Positions 45,342 through 54,524 of a stretch of DNA of 64,000 bases are shown here, one piece after another (the first letter of the stretch is position 1; the number at the start of each line of letters is the position of its first letter). The DNA is from Rubrivivax sp. (GTDB lineage Bacteria; Pseudomonadota; Gammaproteobacteria; Burkholderiales; Burkholderiaceae), in contig JAEUOZ010000060.1 in assembly GCA_016790225.1 (NCBI GenBank), forward strand, positions 62,001 through 126,000. Reading direction: 5' to 3'. Below the pieces are notes generated by a model, which worked only from the letters and a program-made list of their open reading frames with translations, did no database searches and was not told the origin of the DNA. The position numbers and the translations under genes were made by a program.

Positions 45342-46490
45342 TCAGTTCCTCACACTCGTGAGGTTGTTGATCGATGCCAGGTTCTGAACCGCCGCCGCGC
45401 TCGGCAGAATCAGGCTGATCACGCGGTTCCAGCGCACCAGCGGCACCGGGTCCACATAGACCACGTCACGCGGCCGCAGCTCAAAGCCATCGGCCAGCGC
45501 CAGGAATACGGGCGAAGAGACGTCGATGTGATAGATCACGGGCTTCACCGGATCCGTCGCGCGCACGACGAAGACCTGCTTCGGGTTGCCGGTCATCACC
45601 GAGACGCCGCCTGAATCACCCAGCGCCTCGCTCAGGCTGAGCCGTCCCTTGCGCATCAGCTTGGGGCCGGGTGCGGCCACTTCGCCCAGCACGTAGAGCC
45701 TGGTTTCTTCCAGGTTTGGCACGCGCACCGTATCGCCCTTGCTCAGGATGATGCGGTTGGGATCGATGCCGTGGGCGATGAGCGTATCCATGTTGACGCG
45801 CACCACCTGGGTGCCGCGGATGATGGATACCGCGCTGCGGTCTGCGCCACGGGTCAGGCCGCCCGCGCGGTCAATCGCCTCTGGCAGCGTCATCGGCACA
45901 TCGTCGATGGATTGCTGGCCGGGCTTGTTCACCTCGCCATCCACATAGATGCGCGCACTGCGGTAGCTGCGCACATCCACCGTCACCTGAGGGCTGCGCA
46001 CCTGCGTGCGCAGCGCCTCGGTAACCCGCTTGCCAAACTCTTCCAGCGTCAGGCCGGCGGCCTTGACCGGGCCCACAAAAGGCAGTTGCACATTGCCGCT
46101 GGCGCTGACACTGAAGCCGCCGGTGGTGTTGCCGGTCGGGCCTGTGCCGGTACCTGTGGGGGCAGAAAAGTCCGGGTTGCCCCAGACGACGATGCCGAGG
46201 ATGTCCCCCGGCCCGATGCGGTAGGAGCCCGGCTCCACCAGGAAGGGCTGCAGATCCTTGGTCGGGTTGTATTCCGGCACCGCGCGGTTGGCTCTCACCA
46301 ACTCAGCCGTTATGCGTGTCAAGGCGCCTTCAGGGGGCTCATCGCTGCCGCGCGTGACCGGCAGGGAAGCAGCGCCTGCGCTCATGTGGTGGCCCGGTGC
46401 GACGGCACAGCCGCTCAAGACGGCAAGCGCCAGGGCACCCAGAGCCCAACGAACCGGGATCAGGGCAGAACGCGATGGGCAAAGCTTCAT
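45342..46490 (-). CDS. wza: Polysaccharide export lipoprotein (Wza-like)
   Basis: A 382-residue outer membrane lipoprotein with lipobox LSGC (lipid C28). The polysaccharide-export domain starts YRIGPGDILGIVVWGNPD, with the loop PTGTGTGPTGN inserted. Two SLBB-type repeats follow (ARIYVDGEVNKPG and TRLYVLGEVAAPG). It forms the outer membrane outlet for EPS. I chose the ATG at 46490, with AAGG just upstream, over the longer frame. Divergent from the ligase-wzc pair, with shared control region. Confidence 0.92.
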   Translation of the reverse strand: MKLCPSRSALIPVRWALGALALAVLSGCAVAPGHHMSAGAASLPVTRGSDEPPEGALTRITAELVRANRAVPEYNPTKDLQPFLVEPGSYRIGPGDILGIVVWGNPDFSAPTGTGTGPTGNTTGGFSVSASGNVQLPFVGPVKAAGLTLEEFGKRVTEALRTQVRSPQVTVDVRSYRSARIYVDGEVNKPGQQSIDDVPMTLPEAIDRAGGLTRGADRSAVSIIRGTQVVRVNMDTLIAHGIDPNRIILSKGDTVRVPNLEETRLYVLGEVAAPGPKLMRKGRLSLSEALGDSGGVSVMTGNPKQVFVVRATDPVKPVIYHIDVSSPVFLALADGFELRPRDVVYVDPVPLVRWNRVISLILPSAAAVQNLASINNLTSVRN

Positions 46491-46976
46491 GCCGGCAACC
46501 TTCTTGGAAGCCCGCCACCTGCTGTGGGACGGGCACTGAACTTCAGATCCTGCGCATGCTAGCAAGCGCGCCAAGGCTCAAACGCCACTATTCAGCGGGA
46601 AGCGCCATCAAGTTCGATTTCTGCCATGCCGGCGCCTGCTGCGCTCTCCCAAGCTTAGGGGCATGGGCTGGCCCGACCTCGGAAGACACCCCAAATCGGG
46701 GGATGCCCCGGCATCTTCGGCCTCGCGGCGGGTCCATAGCATCCCTAGGTTGGGCCGAACGGGAAAGGAACGGCCGGAACCGGACGTATCGTCTGGCCGT
46801 CGCCCACCATAAGGGCCCGTCGGGGCGCCAAAGGCGTCGTCGGCAAGCGGCTTCGGTTGTGCTGTGCATCCTTCTGCCTGGTTGCCGGGCAGAACCACCC
46901 TGCGCCAGCGCCTCGCTTCGGCCATCAGCTACCGCCGTGTCCCCTGCTCCCGTCAAGTGCCCGTTCCTTCCACCGC
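46491..46976. other. Divergent control region wza / ligase-wzc
   Basis: These 486 bp have no convincing gene. They contain an ACCCC-N5-GGGGG-type inverted repeat (46687-46704), CCCAAGCTTAGGGG at about 46656 and a CCTAGG palindrome near 46750, so several candidate operator sites. Promoters for both directions must lie here. Confidence 0.5.
46687..46704. promoter_or_regulatory. CACCCC-N5-GGGGG inverted repeat
   Basis: Member of the candidate operator set seen upstream of other EPS genes; here the right half is GGGGGAT rather than GGGTG. It sits about 200 bp from the wza start and 270 bp from the ligase start. Confidence 0.4.
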
Positions 46977-48491
46977 ATGATCGCCGCTGACCATCCTTCC
47001 CGCACCCAGAGCCGCCCGGTCTCATGGGTCGCCGCGCTGGACAGTGCGGGCTTCGGGCTGCTGCTGCTGTGCATGGCGCTCTCACCGCTGCCACTGGGCA
47101 GCAATCGCCCCTGGGCGGAGTCTCTGCTGGCCATGGGTGTCTGGCTGTCGCTGCTCTTGTTGATGGGCAGCCATGCGCTGGGTGGCCGCCCTTGGCCGGC
47201 TGCGCTGCACCGCGCACGCTGGATGCTGGCGCTGCTGGGGGGCTATTGCGCGCTGGTTGGCCTGCAATGGCTCGTGGGCAGCCCGCAGTCCTGGCTTCCC
47301 GGCACGGTGTCCGAATGGCACACGCAGCGCTACCTCTTGCGCTGCCTCTGCTATGGGGCTGCCGTGCTGGCCATCGTGCTGGGCGTGCGTTCACGCCGGC
47401 GCTGCCGCTGGGTCATGGGCACCTTGCTCACGGCTGGGGTGGCGCAGGCCTGCCTGGGCATCCTGTTCACGCGCAGCGATGCCGCCTATGTGCTGCTGTT
47501 CGAGAGCTTTGGCCCCGGTGGCCGCGCCAGCGGGACCTTTGCCAACGCCAATCACTTCGCGGGTTTTCTATCGCTGGCCATCGCGGCGGGTATCGGCCTG
47601 CTCATTGCCCAGTACGACGGCGGCAGAGGGCGGGTGCGCGGCTGGCGGATGCGCCTGGCGGTGCTGCTGAACTTCGCACTCTCGCTCAAGATGGTGCTGC
47701 GCCTGGCGATCGTGCTGCTGGTCATCGGGCTGGTGCTGAGCCATTCGCGCATGGGCAACGTCGCTTTCGTGCTCGCCCTCGTCGTTTCGGCGATGACCCT
47801 GGCCTATCGCTCCGAGAAGCTGCGCAAGCCCGCTCTGGTGCTGCTGGGCACGATGCTGGCCATCGATGTGCTGATCGTCGGCCATTGGATCGGCCTGGAG
47901 CGCGTGGCCGAGCGCCTGCAAGGCACGGCCTTGACTGTGGATGGCGGGCGCGCAAGCTCAGAGGCCGCAGCCAGCTTGCCGCACGGTGCGCTCGGCCGCG
48001 AGATCCCGCCGCCACGAGAAGAATCGGTCGAACAACGCCTCCAGGTGCCGCTGCTGGCCACCCAGGCCATCTGGGACAAGCCGCTCTTTGGCCACGGGGG
48101 CGGCACATTTCAGCTGTCCTTTGCGCCGTTCAAGCCCGATTGGGTCTACGCCGGGCACTGGAACTATGCCCACAACGACTTTGTCGAAGTGGCGGTGGAT
48201 ACCGGCCTCATCGGCCTGGCTCTGTGGTTGGGGGTGGGATTGCTGGGTCTGCGGCGTGCGCTGGGCCTGATTCAGGATGACCAGCCACGGCTCAATCGTG
48301 GGGTTGGCGTGGCAGCGGTCTTCGCCACAATCGCCACTGGCGCGCAGAGCATGATGGATTTTGGGCTGCAAATACCGGCCAATGCCTTCAATTTCGCCGT
48401 GCTGTTGACGTTAAGCTGGGTGGTTAAAGGTCTGCCGCTTGAAAGCCGCGGCGGCTCTTCCCGCACAGATCCGGCCGCTCGGGTGCGCTGA
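46977..48491 (+). CDS. O-antigen ligase/polymerase-like membrane protein
   Basis: A 504-residue protein with about twelve helices and the Wzy_C signature. It has SGTFANANHFAGFLSL in the middle. The periplasmic loop has GHGGGTFQLSFAPFKPDW and then HNDFVEVAVDTGLIG, the conserved H..-N-D.-L-.E-...-G element. It either polymerises or ligates EPS chains. The ATG at 46977 gives a standard N-terminus. It forms an operon with the Wzc-type kinase 13 bp downstream. Confidence 0.85.
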   Translation: MIAADHPSRTQSRPVSWVAALDSAGFGLLLLCMALSPLPLGSNRPWAESLLAMGVWLSLLLLMGSHALGGRPWPAALHRARWMLALLGGYCALVGLQWLVGSPQSWLPGTVSEWHTQRYLLRCLCYGAAVLAIVLGVRSRRRCRWVMGTLLTAGVAQACLGILFTRSDAAYVLLFESFGPGGRASGTFANANHFAGFLSLAIAAGIGLLIAQYDGGRGRVRGWRMRLAVLLNFALSLKMVLRLAIVLLVIGLVLSHSRMGNVAFVLALVVSAMTLAYRSEKLRKPALVLLGTMLAIDVLIVGHWIGLERVAERLQGTALTVDGGRASSEAAASLPHGALGREIPPPREESVEQRLQVPLLATQAIWDKPLFGHGGGTFQLSFAPFKPDWVYAGHWNYAHNDFVEVAVDTGLIGLALWLGVGLLGLRRALGLIQDDQPRLNRGVGVAAVFATIATGAQSMMDFGLQIPANAFNFAVLLTLSWVVKGLPLESRGGSSRTDPAARVR

Positions 48492-48504
48492 ACAAGGACA
48501 TTCC

Positions 48505-50925
48505 ATGAATATGCCGTATCCGATCGCTCCGGGTGGCGCGCGCGGGCCTGGCGGGCCTTCAGGCCCACTGCATCCTCTGGCGTTTCCTCAGCCCGTCCCA
48601 CCGGCTGCGCCACCGGGCATCACTTCAGAGCAGCGTGCAGAGCTGCGCGAGATCTGGGGCAGCATCTACAAGCGCCGCTGGTTCATCCTGGCCCTGGTGG
48701 CCATGGCCTCGCTGGTGGCCTTCTTCGTGCGGCAGAGCATGCCACCCGTCCACCGGGCGGACGTCTCCATGGTGCTGGAAGGCAACACGGTGCGCGCACC
48801 GGGCATGAGAGACGAGTACAGCGCACGCCTGCCGGGCGACTATGTGCAGACGCAGCTGGCCGTCATCCGCTCCCGCGCGGTGGCTGAACGCACGGCACGC
48901 AGCCTGAAGCTCTGGAACCACCCTTCAGTCGATCCACGGATTGCGCGCCCTTCCTGGTATGAGCGCTCGCTGCGGTCTCTGGGCGTCGATTGGGGCCCCA
49001 AGCTCTCCGGCCGCCAGTTCAAGGATGATGAGCTGACGGCCGCAGCCGCCACGGCCATTCTGGAAGGGCTTTCCGTCAATCCGCTGCGCAACACCTACAT
49101 CGTCAACATCGGCTTTACCCACGAAAACCGTGACGTGGCCATCCTGGTGGCCAACGAGATCGCCACGCAGTACATCGCCATCGTCCGGACCGATCGTTCC
49201 ACGGCAACATCTGAGTCAAGCAAGCAGATCCTGGATCAGCTGGTGCCGCTGCGAGAGCAGCTCGCGAAGTCCGAGCAGGCCTTGCTGGAATTCACCGCCA
49301 AGCGCGGCATCGTGAGCATGGGCGGCAATGCCGGTTCACCCACGGGCCAGCAGTTGGGCGGCATGACAGAGCGCCTGCTGGCTGCGCGCGCTGACAGGCT
49401 GGGCCTGGAATCGGCCGCGCTTGAACTGCGGGCCGCGGGCTCACGCGGCAGCTACCTGGCTGTGCCCTCCATCGTGCGCGACCCCTCGATGGCCGACATT
49501 CTGCGGCAGCTGAATACCGCCAAGGCCATGCGGACGAGCCTGCTGGACAACTTCACCGCGGAAAGCTTCAAGGTCCGCCAGGCGGACGAAGAGATTGCCA
49601 AGCTGCAGCTGACGGCCGAGGCGCAGGCCTCGGTGGTTGCGCAGACGATCCTCAGCCGCTATGAGGCGCTGCGCCAGAACGAAGGCGCGCTGGAGCGCGC
49701 GGTGGGCGGGATCCGCGGCAACCTGCAGGTCAGCAACCGCGACGAATTCGAACTGACGGCGCTGCAGACCGCCGTGGAGCGGGACCGCAAGATCTTTGAG
49801 ACCTTCATGAGCCAGGTGAAGGAACTGGGCGTGATCGGCGAGATGACGCCGGTGGTCGCGCGGGTGCTGGACCCGGCGCGGGACGCCGAGCGCACGCTGC
49901 GCGGCAACCCGAACCTGGTGCCGACCGTGGCCATGGTGACCCTGCTCTTGGCCTGCCTGGGTGCCGCCTACGTTGACCGGCTGGACAACTCCATCAAGGG
50001 CGTCACCGATGCCGAGCAGCGCCTGGGCCAGCATGTGCTGGCAGCCCTGCCCGTGCGCGAAAAGGCAGCCCGCGCGCAGATGGTGCGTTCTTTTGTCGAC
50101 GAGCCAGAAACATCTTATGCCGAAGGCATACGAACGGCACGCACCGGCCTGATGCTGTCTGCGCTGGACATTGACCGCAAGGTCATCCTCGTCACGTCTT
50201 CGATCCCCGGAGAAGGCAAGACGACCGTGGCCATCAACCTGGCCCTGGCTCACGCCCAGACCCAGCCCACGCTGCTGATCGATTGTGATCTGCGCCGTTC
50301 ACGCGTGGGCAACGCCATGCGCCTGGAGAAGGATTCCAAGGGCCTGACGGATCTGGTGTCCGGCGAGGCCACGCTGGAAGAGTGCGTCCAGACCTTTGAA
50401 GAGAGCGGACTGAAGGTCCTGACCGTGGGCAAGGCCGCGCCCAATCCGCAGGAACTGCTGGTCTCGCAGCGCTTTCAGGACACGATCCGCCAACTGTCCA
50501 AGGAATTTGACGTGGTGGTCATCGACAGCCCGCCGGTTGAGCTGGTGAGCGATGCGATGGTGCTGGCCAATCTGGCCACCAACATCGCCTATGTCGTGCG
50601 TGCCATGAAGACACCGGCCCCGCTGGTGCGAAAAGGCATTGCCCGCCTTCGCCATGCCGGTGGCCACGTGACAGGCCTGATCCTCAATCGCCTGGACTTC
50701 AAGGCCGCGCGTGATTACCACGGGGAGTATGGCTACGGCTATGGCTCCGGATCGCAGGACACGGTATTCGGCAGTTATGGCTACGGCAATGGCTACATCC
50801 GCAGCGAGAAGCGGCCCGCGGCCGAGGCGGCGGCGCCCTCCAGCGCCGTGACGGTTTCCCGGGCCCGGCCTTCGTGGCATGGCCAGCTGATCGGCTGGGC
50901 AAAAGGGAAGATCGGCAAGCGCTGA
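48505..50925 (+). CDS. wzc: Wzc-type polysaccharide co-polymerase and tyrosine autokinase
   Basis: An 806-residue protein. A Pro/Gly-rich start (1-40) precedes the first membrane helix at about 59-76. A large periplasmic coiled-coil Wzz domain and the second helix near 471-490 follow. Then comes a BY-kinase with Walker A PGEGKTT at 568-574, Walker A' LLIDCDLRR near 591 and Walker B VVVIDSPP near 671. The tail has a tyrosine/glycine cluster (residues 738-764) for autophosphorylation. AAGGA precedes the ATG. The CpsB-like phosphatase at 12721-13614 is the likely partner. Confidence 0.95.
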   Translation: MNMPYPIAPGGARGPGGPSGPLHPLAFPQPVPPAAPPGITSEQRAELREIWGSIYKRRWFILALVAMASLVAFFVRQSMPPVHRADVSMVLEGNTVRAPGMRDEYSARLPGDYVQTQLAVIRSRAVAERTARSLKLWNHPSVDPRIARPSWYERSLRSLGVDWGPKLSGRQFKDDELTAAAATAILEGLSVNPLRNTYIVNIGFTHENRDVAILVANEIATQYIAIVRTDRSTATSESSKQILDQLVPLREQLAKSEQALLEFTAKRGIVSMGGNAGSPTGQQLGGMTERLLAARADRLGLESAALELRAAGSRGSYLAVPSIVRDPSMADILRQLNTAKAMRTSLLDNFTAESFKVRQADEEIAKLQLTAEAQASVVAQTILSRYEALRQNEGALERAVGGIRGNLQVSNRDEFELTALQTAVERDRKIFETFMSQVKELGVIGEMTPVVARVLDPARDAERTLRGNPNLVPTVAMVTLLLACLGAAYVDRLDNSIKGVTDAEQRLGQHVLAALPVREKAARAQMVRSFVDEPETSYAEGIRTARTGLMLSALDIDRKVILVTSSIPGEGKTTVAINLALAHAQTQPTLLIDCDLRRSRVGNAMRLEKDSKGLTDLVSGEATLEECVQTFEESGLKVLTVGKAAPNPQELLVSQRFQDTIRQLSKEFDVVVIDSPPVELVSDAMVLANLATNIAYVVRAMKTPAPLVRKGIARLRHAGGHVTGLILNRLDFKAARDYHGEYGYGYGSGSQDTVFGSYGYGNGYIRSEKRPAAEAAAPSSAVTVSRARPSWHGQLIGWAKGKIGKR

Positions 50926-51014
50926 GGCGCAAGCCTGGCGGCAACCGCGGCGCGAGGCCTGCGCCAGCCCGGCAACAGTCCGGCGACAGCCCGGCGCAAA
51001 CCGCCGGCGTGTGC

Positions 51015-51725
51015 TCAGCGGCTGGCCACGCCGGCAGGCTGCAGGCGCAGCCACTCGCGCCTGAACAGCTGCCAGTGATCGATCAGCGGCTGCCTGTCCT
51101 GCGCCGAAGCGGGCAGGCTGATCGACACCAGCACACACTCCCAGCGAATGGGCTCGGCAAGACCCAGCACCTGGTCAAGCCGGGAGCGCCAGGTGGCGGG
51201 CGGCTGAACCGATACCGATTTGGCCAGGTCTTCACCCTCTGAAGACACCACGCCAGCGGGCGTGATGCAGGCCTGTGCGGCCAGCTGCCCTGCCGGCAAG
51301 CGGCCGAACTGCAGGCGAAGCCCTTCGTCGACGCGGCCGTCCTTGGGGACCTGCGGCTCATCAGCCTTCAGGTCGAAGTGGCTGCTGGTCTCGCGCAGCT
51401 GGGGCAGTTTCAAGTGCTCGTTGCTGCTGGCCCTGACGGGCGCAGCCGTGATCGTGAAGGCCTGCGAAGGCTCGGAGAGCGAAGTCACCTCCCAGGCCAG
51501 CACCTCGGCTCGGGACACCTTGCGACCGTTGTCTGCGGGCGCCATCACCCGCTGCGTGACGCTGTGACCCTGCAGCTGCAGTGGCGCGGCAGGCCACTTG
51601 GCTTCAGGCACCGGGGCCTGGCGCAGCAAGCCCATGTAGACGGCTGCAGCGCCATAGACCACGCACAGGCCACCCAGGGTCAGCTTCAGCGCCAGGGTCC
51701 CGATATCGGGGCTTCGCGCGCTCAT
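51015..51725 (-). CDS. Exosortase system-associated protein
   Basis: A 236-residue protein with one N-terminal membrane helix (LTLGGLCVVYGAAAVYMGLL, about 15-34) and a periplasmic domain. Position and architecture are those of proteins that follow cyanoexosortase-like enzymes. Its start overlaps the exosortase stop by ATGA. Function unknown; an EpsI-like role in substrate handling is possible. Confidence 0.7.
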   Translation of the reverse strand: MSARSPDIGTLALKLTLGGLCVVYGAAAVYMGLLRQAPVPEAKWPAAPLQLQGHSVTQRVMAPADNGRKVSRAEVLAWEVTSLSEPSQAFTITAAPVRASSNEHLKLPQLRETSSHFDLKADEPQVPKDGRVDEGLRLQFGRLPAGQLAAQACITPAGVVSSEGEDLAKSVSVQPPATWRSRLDQVLGLAEPIRWECVLVSISLPASAQDRQPLIDHWQLFRREWLRLQPAGVASR

Positions 51726-52621
51726 GCGGCGCTCCGCTGCAAACGCCGTGCCGCCAGATCCCTCTCCAGCACCCGAAGGTAGATCCAGCCAAACGCCAGC
51801 ACGGCAAGGCCTGCGAAGAGGTAGCCGCCATACTCTTCGTGGAAGAAGTCAAAGAAGCGCATCTTGTAGGCCCAGTCGCTGGCATTGATCACCGCGAGGA
51901 AGGCGATGCGCAGCGTATTGCTCACCACGGCGATCACCGGCGCGATCAGCAGCAAGCCCAGAATCCGCCAGGGGGACCTGATCCGAAAGGCCAGCAAGAA
52001 GATCACTGCCACTACTGACACCTGCGCCATCAGGTCCACGCCATTGCAGACGCCGGCCACGTTGACCGCGCCACCCTCCAGCGCAACCAGCCGCCCATCC
52101 CAGCGCGCCGGCGTGCCCAGCAGGTTCAGGACCATGGTCGTCAGGCCCGCCGTGCCCTCGCTCAAGAAACGCTCCGGCATCAGCTTCACGAAGAGCAGGC
52201 AACCTGGCAGCAGCGCCAGCACCGCCAGTTCAGAGGCAAAGCGCGCCAGTTGCCTGATGGGCACGCACAGCAGCGCCAGGCCCAGGCCCAACCAGACGGC
52301 GAGCACATAGCTGGCGGAATCCATGTAGGCAATGGAGGTACCCCGCCATAGGCCTGTCACCAGCAGCAGCAGGCCCAGCGCGGCACTGGGTGCGCTGGGC
52401 TTGGGCGCCAAGGTCTCCAGGCGATCTTCCATGCAGACGAGGGCCCCGGCCCACACCACCACGGCCATCAAGCCGCCGAAGGACGACTGCGTCATCAGCA
52501 TCATGGTCACGTGATGCGTGCACACGGCGGCCGCAAGAGCCAGCCAGAGGTTGCCCTCTAAAGGGCGGCGTATCAGCGGGGCAGCGGCGGCCCCAGCCTG
52601 TGGCGAAACGGTACTTCCCAT
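51722..52621 (-). CDS. Exosortase (cyanoexosortase-like)
   Basis: A 299-residue integral membrane protein with about eight helices. The transpeptidase triad is visible: C192 in VAGVCNGVDLM, R238 in VSNTLRIA and H261 in FFHEEYGGYLF. The AGVC-NG context and the HEE.G sequence resemble cyanoexosortase A more than EpsH/XrtA, but I call it at family level. It should cut a C-terminal sorting signal and transfer the protein to another molecule during export. A PGPLP-type substrate is encoded nearby at 54525. A 10-bp tandem repeat lies just upstream of its start. Confidence 0.85.
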   Translation of the reverse strand: MGSTVSPQAGAAAAPLIRRPLEGNLWLALAAAVCTHHVTMMLMTQSSFGGLMAVVVWAGALVCMEDRLETLAPKPSAPSAALGLLLLVTGLWRGTSIAYMDSASYVLAVWLGLGLALLCVPIRQLARFASELAVLALLPGCLLFVKLMPERFLSEGTAGLTTMVLNLLGTPARWDGRLVALEGGAVNVAGVCNGVDLMAQVSVVAVIFLLAFRIRSPWRILGLLLIAPVIAVVSNTLRIAFLAVINASDWAYKMRFFDFFHEEYGGYLFAGLAVLAFGWIYLRVLERDLAARRLQRSAA

Positions 52622-52630
52622 GGGTTCAAG

Positions 52631-52660
52631 CTGGGCTGAGCTGGGCTGAGCTGGGGTGAC
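52631..52660. repeat. 10-bp tandem repeat upstream of the exosortase start
   Basis: CTGGGCTGAG twice and CTGGGGTGAC once fill most of the 45-bp gap between the chaperone stop and the exosortase start. It lies in the translation initiation region on the minus strand, with no good ribosome-binding site seen close to the ATG. Confidence 0.8.
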
Positions 52661-52666
52661 GCCAGC

Positions 52667-54229
52667 TCAAAGCAGCCGGATCGCAGGCGCACACGCCAGC
52701 AGCACCAGCCCCTGCCAGCCAAAGACCGGCCAGGCCTTGAAATCCTTGCCGATCGTCCTGGCCCGCGCACGCGCCACCGCGTGGCTGGCCACGATGCCCA
52801 GCAGCCAGCCGCCCAGCAGGGCGCCGGCCACCCACCAGTTGGGCACGTGCTTGAAGCTGGCACTGGCCGCCATCGCCATCAGCACGCCACAGCCCAGCAA
52901 GCCGCCCACCATCAAGGCCTTGACGGTCAACTCGCCCCACTTGACGCGGCCGGTGGACGGGTGGATCACCGATTCCGCCACGATCTGCAGGATCGAAGGT
53001 GTGACGACCGGCGCGCGCAAGGGCCAGAGGTGCGGCAGCCAGAAGCGCCCGAAGGCGTAGCGGATCAAGCCCCAGACGATCATCAGCACACTCAGGCCGA
53101 CGATCACGAAGCCCAGCACGATCAGCAGCTTGCGCGCCAGGATCTTGCTGGCTGATTCCACCAGGCCACGCGGCAGTTCCACCAGCGGATCAGGAGACAG
53201 GGTGATCGGCCCGGCAGCCGAGGCGCCGGATGCGGCTGGCGCAGCCGCCAGCCCGGCAGATGACGCAGCTTGCGCGACGGCCGGCGCACTGAGCGCTTCA
53301 GCCGCATCGGTATAGGAGATACGGGCCCGGTTGACGATATCCTGGGTACGCAGCAAGGCGGCCTGGCGCCGCCGGATCTGCGTACCCACATTGATGGCGG
53401 CTTCCACCGCCTGTTCACCCACCAGCGGCGCAGGGATCGAAGCCCGCATGGCCAGGATGGCGCCTTGATCGACCGCTTGCCGCACCACCCACAGCTGGCC
53501 CGGGCGGGCATTGGAAAAGGGCTCGACCAGTGCGGCCGGCAAACCCTCAGAGGGGACGGCTACCACGCGCCGTTCCACCGCCGCGCCCAACTCCACCGCC
53601 TTGCGCTGGGCGCCGTCCAGATCAAGTCCGTTCTGTCGGATCTCTTTGTCCAGCTTTTCAAACAGATCGGGATCGGCCGTGACGATGCGAACCTCTTCGA
53701 TCGTGTATTGGCGACGTTGCGCGAAGAGCAGCGGGCTCCTCGCCACCAGTTGCCGAGCTTCTTCCAGCTGCATGGGTGGCAGCATTGCGCCGGCGTCTTC
53801 TTCGGCACGGCCGGCCAGCAGCTGACGCTGCGAGAGACGCGCTTCCAGCGCCAGTTCGTCGGCCTTGTTCAGGCCCTTCGCGATGGCATCCTGCGCCAGC
53901 ACCTCGGTTCTCACCAGCTCAGCCAGGATCGCGCGTTTGCGCAGCGCTGCCTGCGCCGCCGTGAGTTGAACCGGCGCCGTCTTCTTGAAGATCGAGTCCA
54001 CTTCGCGCTGGGTGATCGCAGTGCCGTTCACCGTGGCGAGGACCACATCGGCGGGCGCACCGCTGGCCGGCGCCTTGTCCGCGGCAGCAGACGGTTGTAC
54101 CCAGCCCGCCACCAGAGCGGTACAAACCACCAGCCTCGCCAGGCCGCCCAGCCAGGGCCTCACCAGACGCGGCGCCTGCCGGCCCAACACTTCAACCCAG
54201 TGCGCTTGCACCCACACTTCTACACTCAT
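52667..54229 (-). CDS. SurA/PpiC-like chaperone fused to a membrane domain
   Basis: A 520-residue protein. It has an N-terminal signal/anchor (about 25-48), then a SurA_N-type domain (VVLATVNGTAITQREVDSIF, about 62-81, and helices to about 150). A parvulin-like or linker segment reaches about 340. Four membrane helices follow (first near 372-395, last near 500-518). The N-terminal half resembles EpsD-type peptidyl-prolyl isomerases of EPS loci. The added membrane half is unusual. First gene of the exosortase unit; GAGGAAG precedes the ATG. Inferred to hold or fold sorting substrates or EPS factors at the membrane. Confidence 0.7.
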   Translation of the reverse strand: MSVEVWVQAHWVEVLGRQAPRLVRPWLGGLARLVVCTALVAGWVQPSAAADKAPASGAPADVVLATVNGTAITQREVDSIFKKTAPVQLTAAQAALRKRAILAELVRTEVLAQDAIAKGLNKADELALEARLSQRQLLAGRAEEDAGAMLPPMQLEEARQLVARSPLLFAQRRQYTIEEVRIVTADPDLFEKLDKEIRQNGLDLDGAQRKAVELGAAVERRVVAVPSEGLPAALVEPFSNARPGQLWVVRQAVDQGAILAMRASIPAPLVGEQAVEAAINVGTQIRRRQAALLRTQDIVNRARISYTDAAEALSAPAVAQAASSAGLAAAPAASGASAAGPITLSPDPLVELPRGLVESASKILARKLLIVLGFVIVGLSVLMIVWGLIRYAFGRFWLPHLWPLRAPVVTPSILQIVAESVIHPSTGRVKWGELTVKALMVGGLLGCGVLMAMAASASFKHVPNWWVAGALLGGWLLGIVASHAVARARARTIGKDFKAWPVFGWQGLVLLACAPAIRLL

Positions 54230-54524
54230 CGGACTTCCTCACTGAGGCCCTATTGTCCGGGCGCCAGAGCGACAGGCGTTCGTGTGTACGGCGCCGTCTT
54301 AGGGGGTTGCGGCGAGTTGGCACGCTTCCGACGTGCTCATCTGCTCACCTCCCAAAGGGGGCAACCCCTTTAATCAGGGGGAGTCTGCCGCTTAGGGCTT
54401 TGCGGCCCTTGCCTTAGAGTGGATCCGGAGTCAGTGAACCAAGGCACGCTCTGTGTGCTTGGGTGAGCTGCAGGGGGTCTTTTCTCACTTTTTTGTCGCC
54501 GCTTCGTCGGCATTGGGGGGTCAA
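54230..54524. other. Divergent control region of the exosortase unit
   Basis: These 295 bp separate the chaperone gene from the PGPLP protein gene. They hold ACCCC-type inverted repeats at 54347-54362 and 54364-54382, and a short palindrome AGGGC-N-GCCCT near 54395-54410. No confident sigma-54 site could be defined. Confidence 0.5.
54347..54382. promoter_or_regulatory. Tandem CCC-N-GGG inverted repeats
   Basis: CCTCCC-AAA-GGGGG and ACCCC-TTTAATC-AGGGGGA stand side by side about 145-180 bp before the PGPLP gene. They resemble the elements at 14435, 15947, 46687 and 58641. Confidence 0.4.

Noticed and set aside
45960..45967. GCGGTAGC inside wza, like the ops core
   Set aside because: It is within a coding region, on the strand opposite to wza transcription, and not in a leader, so it is taken as chance.
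54442..54460. Possible sigma-54 promoter GGCACG-...-GTGC before the PGPLP gene
   Set aside because: The distance between GG and GC is two bases too long for a -24/-12 promoter.
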